In this document: positions 25,486 through 34,232 of the stretch, in pieces | How positions within the stretch are numbered: position 1 is the stretch's first letter | Layout of the letters: every line of letters starts with the position of its first letter | Assembly: GCA_030692365.1 (NCBI GenBank) | Contig: JAUYCC010000102.1 | Span: 1 to 57,693 of the forward strand | Length of the DNA stretch: 57,693 nucleotides | Source of the DNA: Pelolinea sp. | GTDB taxonomy: Bacteria > Chloroflexota > Anaerolineae > Anaerolineales > Anaerolineaceae | Reading direction: 5' to 3' | Position numbers and translations under genes: made by a program | The notes under the pieces: generated by a model | What the model saw: the letters and a program-made list of their open reading frames with translations, nothing else | Told to the model about the DNA's origin: nothing | The model's database searches: none

Positions 25486-26235
25486 ATGAAACTTAAAATC
25501 GGCAAGCGGGCGCCTGATTTCACGCTCCCCTGCCACCTGGGAAAAGACGCCAGCCTTTCAGAGCTGCGCGGCAAGACCGTTGTTCTGGCCTTCTTCCCGC
25601 TGGCCTGGACGCCAATCTGAACAGGCCAAATCCCGTCTTACGAGGCGCTGCGCGACACGTTTGCGGGATTGGATGTCCAGGTTCTGGCCATCAGCGTAGA
25701 TCACATTCCCTGCCTGCGGGCATGGGCTGAAAGCTTGGGCGGCATTAATTACCCGCTCTTAAGCGATTTCTGGCCGCACGGTGCGGTTGCGAAAAAATAT
25801 GGAGTGCTTCGAAAAGAAGGCCACTCGGAGCGCGCCATTTTTATTATTGATAAAGACGGCATCATCCGCTACATTGATATCCACGATATTGATGACCAGC
25901 CGGATAATGAAGTGCTATTGGGTGAACTGAAAAAGATCATCCCGGGCGCCGAAGAAAAATTGCAGCACCTTTACAAGGACGATAAAGATATCCCAAAAAC
26001 CGGTGTGGTGGTATATTGCACACCCTGGTGCCCCGATTGCCGCCGCGCACGTGCCTGGTTGAAAGAAAACAATATCGATTACACTGAGGTGGATATCTCC
26101 ACTGATCTTACCGCCGCGCGCCAGGTGCGCGCCTGGGGAGGCGGATTCCAGATTTCTCCAACTTTTGAGATTGATGGTGAAGTGATCCTGGATTTTGATG
26201 AACCGAAGCTGACCAAATTACTGCTTAAGAAGTAA
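25486..26235 (+). CDS. peroxiredoxin-glutaredoxin fusion, predicted selenoprotein (UGA as Sec45)
   Basis: A peroxide reductase of 249 residues when the UGA at 25618-25620 is read as selenocysteine. Residues 1-165 are an AhpC/TSA-type peroxiredoxin: [24 protein letters not shown], then U in the exact place of the peroxidatic Cys (PxxxTxxC), then [32 protein letters not shown]. Residues about 165-249 are a glutaredoxin with active site YCTPWCPDC, joined in frame, so the reductant is built in. The frame is open on both sides of the UGA with normal codon use, and a SECIS-like hairpin follows. GGAGG five bases before ATG 25486 marks the start; an ATG upstream in frame lacks a site. Transcribed alone, ended by a strong terminator. 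Confidence 0.93.
25634..25659 (+). promoter_or_regulatory. candidate bacterial SECIS hairpin of the peroxiredoxin gene
   Basis: Beginning 14 bases after the UGA, CGT pairs with ACG, then T-A, T-G, C-G and G-C pairs follow with single mismatches, leaving an eight-base loop AGGCGCTG (25643-25650). The loop starts 22 bases after the UGA and has GG at its second and third positions, as in known bacterial SECIS loops. The stem has mismatches, so support is moderate. Confidence 0.5.
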
Positions 26236-26250
26236 ACACATTCGTTAAAT

Positions 26251-26278
26251 AAAAACTCCGCTTGCGCGGAGTTTTTTT
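26251..26278. terminator. bidirectional terminator
   Basis: AAAAACTCCGC, loop TTGC, GCGGAGTTTTTTT: a GC-rich hairpin with a run of seven T on the plus strand and a run of A on the other side. It lies 15 bases after the peroxiredoxin stop and a few bases after the end of the convergent DUF438 gene, so it serves both. Confidence 0.9.
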
Positions 26279-26281
26279 CAT

Positions 26282-27526
26282 TTAGTCATCCAGCAGGCGT
26301 TTTTCGCCTTCCAGTTTGCGCAGTTCCGTCAGGTCCTGCGAAACCTCCAGCGTGCCTTTGTAGACGCCGGCCGCGTCGCGCATAGCAAAGTAGCGGATGT
26401 GAATGAACTTGCCGTTCATCTGGATCCAGAACTCGGCCACGTCGCGCTTGCCTACGCGGAAATCTTCCACAATCTTCACAACTTTATCTACGCTCGCGGG
26501 CGGGTGGCAGTTCTGCACTTTGCGGCCGATGATGGCAGCCGTGCGTTTGAAAATGCGTTCGGGGGTTTCGGAATAATAGCGTACGGTGTCGTTCTCATCC
26601 ACAAAGGTGATGTCCACCGGCAGATTCTTAAGCATCATGTCAATCTGCTTGATCGTCAGGTCACCGTTGGTCAGGGGAAAATCGCTCATGGGTTCAATCC
26701 TTTCAGGTTGTGTGTTTTGTTTTATTGTATCTTTTTCTGCTGGTTTCTGCACTATGCTGGCAGGCCAATCCGAGCCGCGTGAAGCAAAACTAAATCCAAA
26801 TTCCTCTTCCTGGGCATGGATGGCGCGCCAGTCCGCGTCCGTCAGGCGTTCCAAAGAGTTCGGTAACAGGATGTGTTCTTCCTTATAAAACATTTCGCGG
26901 ATGGCATTTTCCATAGGCGTGAGCAGTTTTTCCAGTTCCTGCGCCAGCTCGCGTGAATCCGGCCGGTTGGATTCCAGCGTGGCAATTATCTGCTTCCAGC
27001 CCTTGCGGATGTCGTCATGGATGCCCCACATCACATTGGATGGTCCGCGGAAGCCGTATTTTTCCAGAAAGGGAAATAACAAATTTTCCTTGCGCAGATA
27101 ATGGTTATCGTAAGTTTTTAATTTCTTTACGCTGTCGAGCAGTTTTTGGCGTGATTCGGCGTCCGCCTGCGCTTTGTAGCGCTCAATCGCCAGGCGGGAA
27201 TCGTTCAACGCCAATGCGGCCAGTTCATTTTCCGCCCGGAAAGTATAAACTGGGTGGCCAGGGGTCATCTCGGACAGCGCCTGCTGGTCCAGCGATTCGC
27301 GGAACATGGCCACATGCACATCGCACAGATACTGGATATCTTCCACAGGCAGCCCCTCGGTGATCAGCGCCTGTTCGATCTCAGCGATTTCGCCGGCGCT
27401 GGCATTGCTGAGAATATCCCTGAAAACCACCTTGACTTCCTGGTATGGCTTGCCTTCGTGGATCTGGCGCAGCGCTTCTTTCAGCTTTTCCTTGCGCAGG
27501 GATTGATTATTTATAAATTCGCTCAT
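26282..27526 (-). CDS. DUF438 / hemerythrin / PAS domain protein
   Basis: A 414-residue cytoplasmic sensor-like protein. Residues 5-75 form DUF438 (KEKLKEALRQIHEGKPYQEVKVVFRDIL). Residues about 110-245 are a hemerythrin-type four-helix domain with His/Glu ligands (HPVYTFRAENELAAL, NHYLRKENLLFPFLEKYG, WGIHDDIRKGWKQ, FYKEEHILLPNSLERL). Residues about 305-405 are a PAS domain (LPVDITFVDENDTVRYYS, GRKVQNCHPP). I chose the ATG after AAGGAG; an earlier in-frame start would give an Arg-rich, unlikely extension. Family members are thought to sense O2 or NO. It shares an operon with the ferredoxin and possibly the Crp regulator. Confidence 0.9.
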   Translation of the reverse strand: MSEFINNQSLRKEKLKEALRQIHEGKPYQEVKVVFRDILSNASAGEIAEIEQALITEGLPVEDIQYLCDVHVAMFRESLDQQALSEMTPGHPVYTFRAENELAALALNDSRLAIERYKAQADAESRQKLLDSVKKLKTYDNHYLRKENLLFPFLEKYGFRGPSNVMWGIHDDIRKGWKQIIATLESNRPDSRELAQELEKLLTPMENAIREMFYKEEHILLPNSLERLTDADWRAIHAQEEEFGFSFASRGSDWPASIVQKPAEKDTIKQNTQPERIEPMSDFPLTNGDLTIKQIDMMLKNLPVDITFVDENDTVRYYSETPERIFKRTAAIIGRKVQNCHPPASVDKVVKIVEDFRVGKRDVAEFWIQMNGKFIHIRYFAMRDAAGVYKGTLEVSQDLTELRKLEGEKRLLDD

Positions 27527-27542
27527 GGTTCTCCTTAAATTA

Positions 27543-27752
27543 TTATGATGCCCAGCGGATCTCGAATTCGCAGCGCAACGCGTTTTCGGGGCAAGTCTCT
27601 TCGCAGGTCGTGCAGTACACACAATCCTGCGGATTCGCGAAAACAATGTCACCTTCCTGAAGGGTTATAACGCCTTCCGGGCAGGCATCCGCGCACAACC
27701 CGCACAGGACGCATTTTTGTTTATTAATGACCGGAAGAATTCTATCCGCCAT
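27543..27752 (-). CDS. 2x[4Fe-4S] ferredoxin
   Basis: A 69-residue ferredoxin with CVLCGLCADACPEG and CVYCTTCEETCPEN, each a complete CxxCxxCxxxCP site. I preferred the inner ATG, which has GAAAGGAAAAAG upstream. It lies between the Crp-family gene and the DUF438 gene, 16 bases ahead of the latter. Hemerythrin-type proteins with a co-encoded ferredoxin often act in O2 or NO handling. Confidence 0.88.
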   Translation of the reverse strand: MADRILPVINKQKCVLCGLCADACPEGVITLQEGDIVFANPQDCVYCTTCEETCPENALRCEFEIRWAS

Positions 27753-27815
27753 GCTCTTTTTCCTTTCTGAGTATGAGGATATCATTGGGGTTCTTTCTTG
27801 CCTGCGACAAAAGTC

Positions 27816-28484
27816 TTATTCCTCTCCCATTGCGGCCTTTTTCAGCCCCTTCCGGTCAAGCAGCATGATCTTCTCGCGTTCAAAGCGTACCAACCCCTCA
27901 TCTGCAAATTTACGCAGCGTGCGGCCGAGCACATCCCGCACCGTCCCCAATCGCTTGGCCATATCGGTCTGTGTCCAGCGGATGGAGCCGTTTTTTTCGA
28001 TTGCATCCGCCTGGTCGATCAGGAATTTCGCCACACGTTGGCGGACTGAATACAATGAAAGGGTTTCGATCAGATCAGTCATGCGCGCCAGCCGTTCGGC
28101 GAAAAAGCGTGTGACCGCCAACGCGAATTCGGGATATTCCTTTAACATTCGTCCGAAATCGGATTTTCCGAGAGCCAGCAATTTGCAGGCTGTCAGTGCT
28201 CGAGTGTTTGCCTGGTTGGGAGCGTTTTCCAATAAAGCGGGTACCAGGTTAAAGCAGCTTCCCTGCCCCAACCGGTCCAGGATCTGTTCACGTCCGGCAG
28301 GCGACAACCGGTATATTTCCACCTCTCCCTTAAGAATGAAATAAACAAATTCGCAGTGGTCAGCCTGCCAACTGATGGCCTCATTCACCTGATAATGCTT
28401 TACCACCGAACATTCAATGATACGGGTGAAGACACCCTGGTTTTGGCCGCGCAGCAGCTGGATTGTTTTAATGTCGGTTGGCAT
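27816..28484 (-). CDS. Crp/Fnr family transcription regulator
   Basis: A 222-residue regulator: an N-terminal cyclic-nucleotide-type beta barrel (EFVYFILKGEVEIYRLSPAGREQILDRLGQGSCF) and a C-terminal winged helix (RWTQTDMAKRLGTVRDVLGRTLRKFADEGLV). It lacks the four N-terminal Fnr cysteines, so it is not a classical O2-sensing Fnr. It has RQ-V-KFL segments typical of the helix between the domains. It is divergent from the Fur-family gene and shares an intergenic region with a palindromic box. Confidence 0.88.
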   Translation of the reverse strand: MPTDIKTIQLLRGQNQGVFTRIIECSVVKHYQVNEAISWQADHCEFVYFILKGEVEIYRLSPAGREQILDRLGQGSCFNLVPALLENAPNQANTRALTACKLLALGKSDFGRMLKEYPEFALAVTRFFAERLARMTDLIETLSLYSVRQRVAKFLIDQADAIEKNGSIRWTQTDMAKRLGTVRDVLGRTLRKFADEGLVRFEREKIMLLDRKGLKKAAMGEE

Positions 28485-28521
28485 CTTATATATTGTATAT
28501 AGTCTATCCGAAAATAGAGCA

Positions 28522-28554
28522 TATAATTATTGATAGTGATAATCATTTTCAATA
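28522..28554. promoter_or_regulatory. Fur-type operator with -10 box
   Basis: TATAAT (28522-28527) is followed at once by a 27-base imperfect palindrome: 13 bases TATTGATAGTGAT, a central A, and 13 bases ATCATTTTCAATA; 11 of the 13 pairs match. The core GTGATAATCATT closely resembles Fur/Zur boxes. It lies just before the Fur-family gene of the metal-uptake cluster, so autoregulation and control of the znu genes are likely. It could also affect the divergent Crp-family gene. Confidence 0.75.
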
Positions 28555-28557
28555 ACA

Positions 28558-29007
28558 ATGGATAAGCAAAGCATTTGGTCCATCGATAAATGGGAAAACG
28601 AGCTCAGCCGCAGCGGGTGCCGCATCACTCGGCCGCGGCGCGTAATCCTGAATATCATCGCCGCCAGCAGCCGCCCGCTTACCCCCATGGAAATTTTCGA
28701 CCAGGCGCGCGCTGTGACGCCGAACATAGGTCTGGTGACCGTTTACCGCACTGTTGAAAAGCTCGAAGGATTGAAACTGATTGACCGGGTTCATCATCTC
28801 GGCCAATGCCAGACGGTATTTCGAGGCACACGCGGCCACCAGCACTTACTGGTTTGCACCGAATGCGGCCGCAGCGCCTATTTTGACGGGCTTGAAGCCG
28901 AAAAGCAATTTACCACTATCGGCAATAGTCACGGTTACAAGATCACCGGTCACTGGCTGCAATTGAGCGGTCTTTGCCAGGAGTGCCAGAAAAAGGAAAC
29001 GACATGA
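28558..29007 (+). CDS. Fur family metalloregulator (Fur/Zur-like)
   Basis: A 149-residue protein with the Fur winged helix (CRITRPRRVILNIIAASSRPLTPMEIF, GLVTVYRTVEKLEGLKLI) and the metal sites HHLGQCQTVFRGTRGHQHLLVCTECGRS and CQECQ, the four-Cys zinc site. Metal specificity is not certain from sequence, but the adjacent ABC importer favours Zn (Zur) or Mn. It overlaps the solute-binding protein gene by four bases (ATGA). Confidence 0.9.
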   Translation: MDKQSIWSIDKWENELSRSGCRITRPRRVILNIIAASSRPLTPMEIFDQARAVTPNIGLVTVYRTVEKLEGLKLIDRVHHLGQCQTVFRGTRGHQHLLVCTECGRSAYFDGLEAEKQFTTIGNSHGYKITGHWLQLSGLCQECQKKETT

Positions 29008-29888
29008 AACATACACGAATTTTACCCATCCTGCTCTTATTAACCACACTGGGTTTGGCCGCTTGCGCGCCCTCGCCCGTAGCCAAAACCGGAAACACCA
29101 TGGATGTGACTGTAAGCATCTTGCCTGAAAAATATTTCGTCGAACGTATCGGGGGTGACCTTGTTTCGGTCAACATCATGGTCGGTCCTGGCGACTCTCC
29201 CCATACCTATGAGCCCAAACCCGAACAGATGGCTGCGCTCAGTCGCTCGGCAGTATATTTCCGCATCGGTGTGGAATTCGAAAGCGCATGGCTGGACCGC
29301 TTCTCCTCCACCAATCCAAATATGAAAATCGTTGATCTTTCGGAAGGCTTCCAAAAGCTGCCCATGCCCGCTCATCAGGATGCGCAAGGAGCCGCCAGCG
29401 GCGAAGGTCTGGACCCTCATGTTTGGACCTCACCTGCTTTGGTCAAATCCATGGCTGAGCGTATTTATAAAGAACTTTCCGCATTGGATCCTGCCAATGA
29501 ATCAGTCTACAAGACCAACCTCGATGCTTTTCTAAAAGATATAGAGGCTTTGGATAAAGATATTCACACTTCATTAGACGGACTTCAAAACCGAAGCTTC
29601 ATGGTCTTTCATCCGGCATGGGCGTATTTCGCTAAAGACTACAATCTTCAAGAAATATCAATTGAAATAGGCGGCACTGAGCCCAGCGCTAATGAATTAG
29701 CCAAACTGATCGACACTGCCAATACGGATAACATACATGTCGTTTTCGCCCAGCCGGAATTCAGTACACAAATCGCCAAATATATCGCCAAAGAGATCGG
29801 AGGTCAAGTGGTGCTCATTAGTCCTTTGACCGAAAACTGGCTCGATAACCTGCGGCAGGTGGCGCAGACCTTTAAACAATCATTATAA
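29004..29888 (+). CDS. znuA: metal ABC transporter substrate-binding lipoprotein (ZnuA-like)
   Basis: A 294-residue cluster 9 solute-binding protein. The lipoprotein signal ends LGLAACAPSP (lipobox near residue 19). VSILPEKYFVERIGGDLVSVNIMVGPGDSPHTYEPKPEQMAALSRS carries the first metal His, LDPHVWTSPALVKSMAERI the second, and FMVFHPAWAYFAKDYNL the third, with a late Asp/Glu loop (VFAQPEFSTQIAKYIA). It lacks the long His-rich loop of E. coli ZnuA; metal could be Zn or Mn. Start ATG overlaps the Fur stop, with AAAGG upstream. Confidence 0.93.
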   Translation: MKHTRILPILLLLTTLGLAACAPSPVAKTGNTMDVTVSILPEKYFVERIGGDLVSVNIMVGPGDSPHTYEPKPEQMAALSRSAVYFRIGVEFESAWLDRFSSTNPNMKIVDLSEGFQKLPMPAHQDAQGAASGEGLDPHVWTSPALVKSMAERIYKELSALDPANESVYKTNLDAFLKDIEALDKDIHTSLDGLQNRSFMVFHPAWAYFAKDYNLQEISIEIGGTEPSANELAKLIDTANTDNIHVVFAQPEFSTQIAKYIAKEIGGQVVLISPLTENWLDNLRQVAQTFKQSL

Positions 29889-29890
29889 AA

Positions 29891-30682
29891 ATGGATGAGC
29901 TTATGAATAATGAACCGGCAGTCGAAATTAAAGGCTTATGGGCAGGATATGACGGCCATACCATTCTGGAGGATATTAACCTCACCGTTAACCAATCCGA
30001 TTTCATCGGCCTGATCGGCCCGAACGGCGGCGGAAAAACCACCCTGTTAAAAACCATCATCGGATTGCTGAAACCTGAAAGGGGGGAGATCCGCGTGATG
30101 GGCAAAAGCGTGGCTGAAGGCCGCTGCCACATAGGGTATGTGCCGCAGTATGTGGATTTTGACCGGCAGTTTCCCATCCGTGTTTGGGAAGTAGTGCAAA
30201 TGGGGCTGCTCGGCTGCCGCAGGCCGCTGCAGCCTATCAACAAAGCCGACCGGGAAACTATCAATTATGCGCTTGAACAGGTTGAAATGGCTGACCTGCG
30301 CCAGCGCGCCATTGGTGACCTTTCCGTCGGGCAGCGCCAGCGCGTCTATATCGCCCGCGCCCTCGCAACCAACCCGCAAATCCTGCTGCTTGATGAACCC
30401 ACCGCCAGCATTGACCCACAGGTCGCCGGTGCCATCTATGACCTGTTGGGGCGCCTTAATAAAACTGTTTCAATTCTGATGATCAGCCACGATATGAACG
30501 CTGTCTCTTCCTACGTTAAGAGCATCGGCTGCCTCAACCGCCGCCTGCATTATCACGGCGATAAAGAGGTCACTGAAGAAATGCTTGAAGCCATTTATGG
30601 ATGTCCGGTGGACCTGATCGCCCACGGTCTACCGCACCGCGTGCTTTCAAACCATACCCACGAGGGAGGCACGCATGCTTAA
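29891..30682 (+). CDS. znuC: metal ABC transporter ATP-binding protein (ZnuC-like)
   Basis: A 263-residue ATPase with Walker A (GPNGGGKTTLLKT), ABC signature (LSVGQRQRVYIARAL) and Walker B (ILLLDEPTASID). It belongs to the metal-uptake family by place and by its VPQYVDFDRQFPIRVWEVV motif. A start 12 bases later (after GGATGAG) is also possible. It starts 2 bases after the solute-binding gene and overlaps the permease gene by 8 bases. Confidence 0.94.
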   Translation: MDELMNNEPAVEIKGLWAGYDGHTILEDINLTVNQSDFIGLIGPNGGGKTTLLKTIIGLLKPERGEIRVMGKSVAEGRCHIGYVPQYVDFDRQFPIRVWEVVQMGLLGCRRPLQPINKADRETINYALEQVEMADLRQRAIGDLSVGQRQRVYIARALATNPQILLLDEPTASIDPQVAGAIYDLLGRLNKTVSILMISHDMNAVSSYVKSIGCLNRRLHYHGDKEVTEEMLEAIYGCPVDLIAHGLPHRVLSNHTHEGGTHA

Positions 30683-31475
30683 TGTATTTCAATATGGATT
30701 TATGCGCAACGCGCTGGCTGCCGGGGTACTCGTCAGCATCGCCTGCGGGATCATCGGCACCTATATCGTCATTAACCGCATTGTGTTCCTCAGCGGCGGC
30801 ATCGCTCACGCGGCCTACGGCGGTATCGGTCTGGGTTACTTTTTACATATCGATCCGGTATTTGGCGCCATTGCCTTCAGCCTGGTTTCCGCGTTGGGCA
30901 TGGGCTGGGTGCACCGGCGCACGCGCGAACGCGCAGATACCATTATCGGTGTGATGTGGGCAGTTGGCATGGCGCTGGGTATCATCTTCCTTGATATGTC
31001 CCCTGGTTACAAGGCTGACCTGATGAGTTACCTGTTTGGCAGCATCCTGGCAGTCCCTACCTCCGACCTGATCATCATGCTGGTTTTGAATGTCATCATC
31101 ATTGCCCTGACCGCTGCCTTTTACAAAGAATTGCAGGCCATTTCTTTTGATGAAACCTTTGCCTTTGTGGTCAATGTGCCGGTGGATCGGCTCTATCTGA
31201 TGCTTGTCAGCTTGATAGCGGTGACAGTGGTCATGACCATGCGCGTGGTCGGCCTGATCATGGTCATCGCCCTGCTCACCATGCCCGCCGCCATTGCCGG
31301 GTTGTTCGTCAAGGACATGAAACGCATGATGGCGCTTTCCGCAGGATTAAGTGTTTTGTTCACTTTTATTGGTTTGATGCTTTCCTATTACCTCAACCTG
31401 ACCTCTGGCGCAACTATCATCCTCGTTTCCGGAGTGGCTTATTTCATCAGTTTTCAGATTAAGAATAAAAAATAA
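30675..31475 (+). CDS. znuB: metal ABC transporter permease (ZnuB-like)
   Basis: A 266-residue membrane protein with eight or nine hydrophobic helices. IACGIIGTYIVINRIVFLSGGIAHAAYGGIGLGY is the ZnuB/MntB opening motif (with the SGGIAHA loop) and RVVGLIMVIALLTMPAAIAGLFVKDMKRMMALS the conserved late loop that contacts the ATPase. Last gene of the importer operon. Confidence 0.94.
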   Translation: MLNVFQYGFMRNALAAGVLVSIACGIIGTYIVINRIVFLSGGIAHAAYGGIGLGYFLHIDPVFGAIAFSLVSALGMGWVHRRTRERADTIIGVMWAVGMALGIIFLDMSPGYKADLMSYLFGSILAVPTSDLIIMLVLNVIIIALTAAFYKELQAISFDETFAFVVNVPVDRLYLMLVSLIAVTVVMTMRVVGLIMVIALLTMPAAIAGLFVKDMKRMMALSAGLSVLFTFIGLMLSYYLNLTSGATIILVSGVAYFISFQIKNKK

Positions 31476-31504
31476 AATATCCTTTTTGATATTATGAATT
31501 TCTG

Positions 31505-32000
31505 ATGGATGATAAAAGAATTGATTTTATTCTTGTCTTATTATTAATTCTTGTCTCAATAGGATTGCAGGCATATTTCCTTAATCCGCCTGTCATCAGC
31601 GACCAGTTGGATTATTTTTTCCATGCTAACAGTTTCTTCAATAAACCTCTGGCGATCACCCACCGCAGCATGCGGCTGGGTCTGATCATTCCAACCGCTG
31701 TGTTAATTAAAATCTTTGGATATTCCGAAGCCGCCTATTACGCGATGTCATTTATCGGCATGGCCGCTTTGGTCGCCGGCATTCAGTGAAAAACAGTCTC
31801 TCCGTTCAGCAATAGCAGCCCTGGCAGCCACGCTGCTGTTCCTCTGGAGCATGCAAATTATCGGTGAGAACCTCACATATCAATATCTAGCCCGGCTGGA
31901 CTTGCTGCGCGGGCCAAGTTTTGAAAACGAAATATTGGCTTCTTCCTCACGCATTGATGCTGACATCGTCAGACGGATCATCACAAAGTACCGGCACTGA
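31505..32000 (+). pseudogene. degraded glycosyltransferase-like membrane protein remnant
   Basis: The first 94 codons encode two membrane segments and FLNPPVISDQLDYFFHANSFFNK...THRSMRLGLIIPTAVLIKIFGYSEAAYYAMSFIGMAAL, the start of an ArnT/PMT-type glycosyltransferase with its acidic loop. The frame then stops. In another frame immediately downstream, hydrophobic LAATLLFLWSMQIIGENLTYQYL and a short tail continue for about 70 codons to a TGA. A full member would have about 500 residues, so most of the gene is gone. A near-complete relative may be the partial membrane protein at the right end of the window, but the similarity is not clear. Confidence 0.6.
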
Positions 32001-32023
32001 TTTTCAGCCCTGCCCTGTAACAA

Positions 32024-32057
32024 AAGAATCCCCCAAATGCGGGGGATTCTTGTTTTC
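32024..32057. terminator. strong bidirectional terminator
   Basis: AAGAATCCCCC, loop AAATGC, GGGGGATTCTT: an 11-bp GC-rich stem, followed on the plus strand by GTTTTCGTTTTT. It ends the znu/remnant unit and the convergent pyrophosphatase gene. Confidence 0.88.
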
Positions 32058-32073
32058 GTTTTTATATTTATGG

Positions 32074-34149
32074 TTATAAGAAAAGATGGAAAGCCGCGAT
32101 GATCGGCGCGAACAGCGATGACACCAGCACCATTACCGTGATGAGTGTGTTCAATGACGGGCCGGCCGTATCCTTGAAGGGGTCGCCAACCGTGTCGCCC
32201 ACCACACTGGCTTTGTGCGCGTCGGAACCTACACCGCCGAAGGCGCCGCCTTCAATAAATTTCTTGGCATTGTCCCACAGGCCGCCAGCGTTCGCCATCA
32301 ACAGAGCGAAGATAACACCGGTGAAGATAGAACCGCCCAGAAAGCCACCTAGAGCATCGGGGCCGAGGACGAAACCGATCAGCAGCGGGAAGCCGACAGC
32401 CAGGAATGCGGGCAGAATGAGGGAAGTAAGTGCGCCATCAGCCGCTAGGCTGACGCAGCGATTGTAATCCGGTATTACCGTGCCGGCCAGAATGCCTGGT
32501 TCTTCGCGGAACTGGCGGCGGATTTCTTCGATCATGCCAAAGGCGCCTTTAGTAACTGAAAGCATGGCCAGCGCGCTGAATATGGGTGGTGTCATGGCGC
32601 CCAAAAACACACCGGCGACAACCAATGGGCTGCGCAGGCTGATATTAAGTGTCAAACCGCGCGCTTCAATCACTGTCGCGTAGGCGGCAAAAAGCGCCAG
32701 CACGGTTAGAGCTGCAGCGCTGATAGAGAAACCTTTGGTGATGGCTTTGGCGGTGTTGCCTGCAGAATCCAGAACATCTGCGCGTTCGATTACTTCATGG
32801 TCCATACCTGCCATTTCGGCGATACCGCGCGCGTTGTCCACAATGGGGCCGTAGGCATCCGCGGAAACGATCATGCCGCTAACAGCCAGCATACCCACTG
32901 CGCTGATGCCGATGCCGTAAACGCCTGAGATAACTCCGGAGGCTTCGGAAATGAAATATGAGACCAGCGTCGCGATGACGATGCCGATGACGGAGGGGAT
33001 GATGCTCAGCAAGCCGTAGCTGAAGCCGGTGATAATAGTAATAGCCGCGCCTGAGCTGCTTACTCTGGCAGTCTCCTGAACAGGCTTGTATTCATCAGAT
33101 GTGAAGAACTCGGTTGTGAATCCGATCACTACACCGGTGGATAAGCCAATCAGGGTTGACCAGAGAACGCTCAGATCATATCCGCCGGCAAGAACCAGGA
33201 CAATAACCATTGCAGCGAACAGCACGCAAGTGAAAATGGTGCCGAAGTTCAGTGCCGCGCCGGGTTTGCCATTCTTGCCAACACGCACAAACTGAATACC
33301 GATGAGTGAAGCATAGATGCCAAGAGTGCAAAGTATCAGCGGGAAGACGGTGTACTTCAGGCTGTCAGGACCAGCCATTGCGGCGCCCAGCAGCATGGCC
33401 GCAACAGTGCTGGCCACATAGCTGTCAAAGATATCAGCGCCCATGCCAGCCACATCACCCACATTGTCGCCAACGTTATCTGCTACAACTGCGGGATTAC
33501 GCGGATCATCTTCGGGAATGCCAACTTCAACCTTACCCACCAGGTCAGCCGCAATATCTGCGGTCTTTGTATAAATACCACCGCCGGCTTTGGCCAACAA
33601 GGCCAGGGTGGAAGCGCCAAAGCTGAATCCCAGCACAACTTCGGGGTTGCCGGTGATGAGGAAAATAACGCTCATGCCAATCACTGCCAGGCCGACCATT
33701 GCCAAACCCATCACGGATCCGGCGTAGAACGCCACGCGGAAACCCTTGTTCAGAGTGTCCGAGACCGCGACCGCGCTACGCACATTGGCTTGCACCGCAA
33801 CAGTCATACCCATATAGCCAGCGACGGCTGAGCACACCGCGCCGAAAATGAAGGCCGCGGCCATAGTTAAGCCATTGGAGGGGGCAATATCAACGCTGCC
33901 AGTTCCGAGCTGGTTAAGGTTGAAGCTGAATACGATCGCGATCACGAAAGCCAGCACAACCGCTACCAACGCCAGTACGGTATAAAGGCGTTTTAAGTAA
34001 GACGCCGCGCCGTCGCGGATCCAGCCTGCTACCTGGCGAGCCCGTTCCGAACCTGGGTCCTGGCGTACTACCCAGAAATAAATCGCCAGGGCAACGCCAA
34101 CTGATATGAACCCTGATACGATCCCCACAATTAACCATGTTTGTGTCAT
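32074..34149 (-). CDS. hppA: membrane-bound ion-translocating pyrophosphatase
   Basis: A 691-residue, multi-helix pump that couples pyrophosphate hydrolysis to H+ (or Na+) export. Seen: the pyrophosphate-site motifs KAGGGIYTKTADIAADLVGKVE and DDPRNPAVVADNVGDNVGDVAG, the second Asp cluster DAYGPIVDNARGIAEM, and SDAHKASVVGDTVGDPFKDTAGPSLN near the end. In GNTAKAITKGF a Lys occupies the position that is Ala in K+-dependent enzymes, so this looks like the K+-independent type, usually an H+ pump. Length is normal. The ATG lies about 85 bases after the hypothetical gene upstream. Confidence 0.96.
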   Translation of the reverse strand: MTQTWLIVGIVSGFISVGVALAIYFWVVRQDPGSERARQVAGWIRDGAASYLKRLYTVLALVAVVLAFVIAIVFSFNLNQLGTGSVDIAPSNGLTMAAAFIFGAVCSAVAGYMGMTVAVQANVRSAVAVSDTLNKGFRVAFYAGSVMGLAMVGLAVIGMSVIFLITGNPEVVLGFSFGASTLALLAKAGGGIYTKTADIAADLVGKVEVGIPEDDPRNPAVVADNVGDNVGDVAGMGADIFDSYVASTVAAMLLGAAMAGPDSLKYTVFPLILCTLGIYASLIGIQFVRVGKNGKPGAALNFGTIFTCVLFAAMVIVLVLAGGYDLSVLWSTLIGLSTGVVIGFTTEFFTSDEYKPVQETARVSSSGAAITIITGFSYGLLSIIPSVIGIVIATLVSYFISEASGVISGVYGIGISAVGMLAVSGMIVSADAYGPIVDNARGIAEMAGMDHEVIERADVLDSAGNTAKAITKGFSISAAALTVLALFAAYATVIEARGLTLNISLRSPLVVAGVFLGAMTPPIFSALAMLSVTKGAFGMIEEIRRQFREEPGILAGTVIPDYNRCVSLAADGALTSLILPAFLAVGFPLLIGFVLGPDALGGFLGGSIFTGVIFALLMANAGGLWDNAKKFIEGGAFGGVGSDAHKASVVGDTVGDPFKDTAGPSLNTLITVMVLVSSLFAPIIAAFHLFL

Positions 34150-34232
34150 ACGATAACCTCAATAAAAATGAATTAATACACACTTCACCCACCTGGATGC
34201 CCAGCAGATTTTCTAGGTGGGTTTATTATTGC

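Noticed and set aside
25669-26235. A separate glutaredoxin-like gene after the UGA
   Set aside because: The start codon would be a TTG inside the peroxiredoxin domain; the peroxiredoxin fold needs both sides of the UGA.
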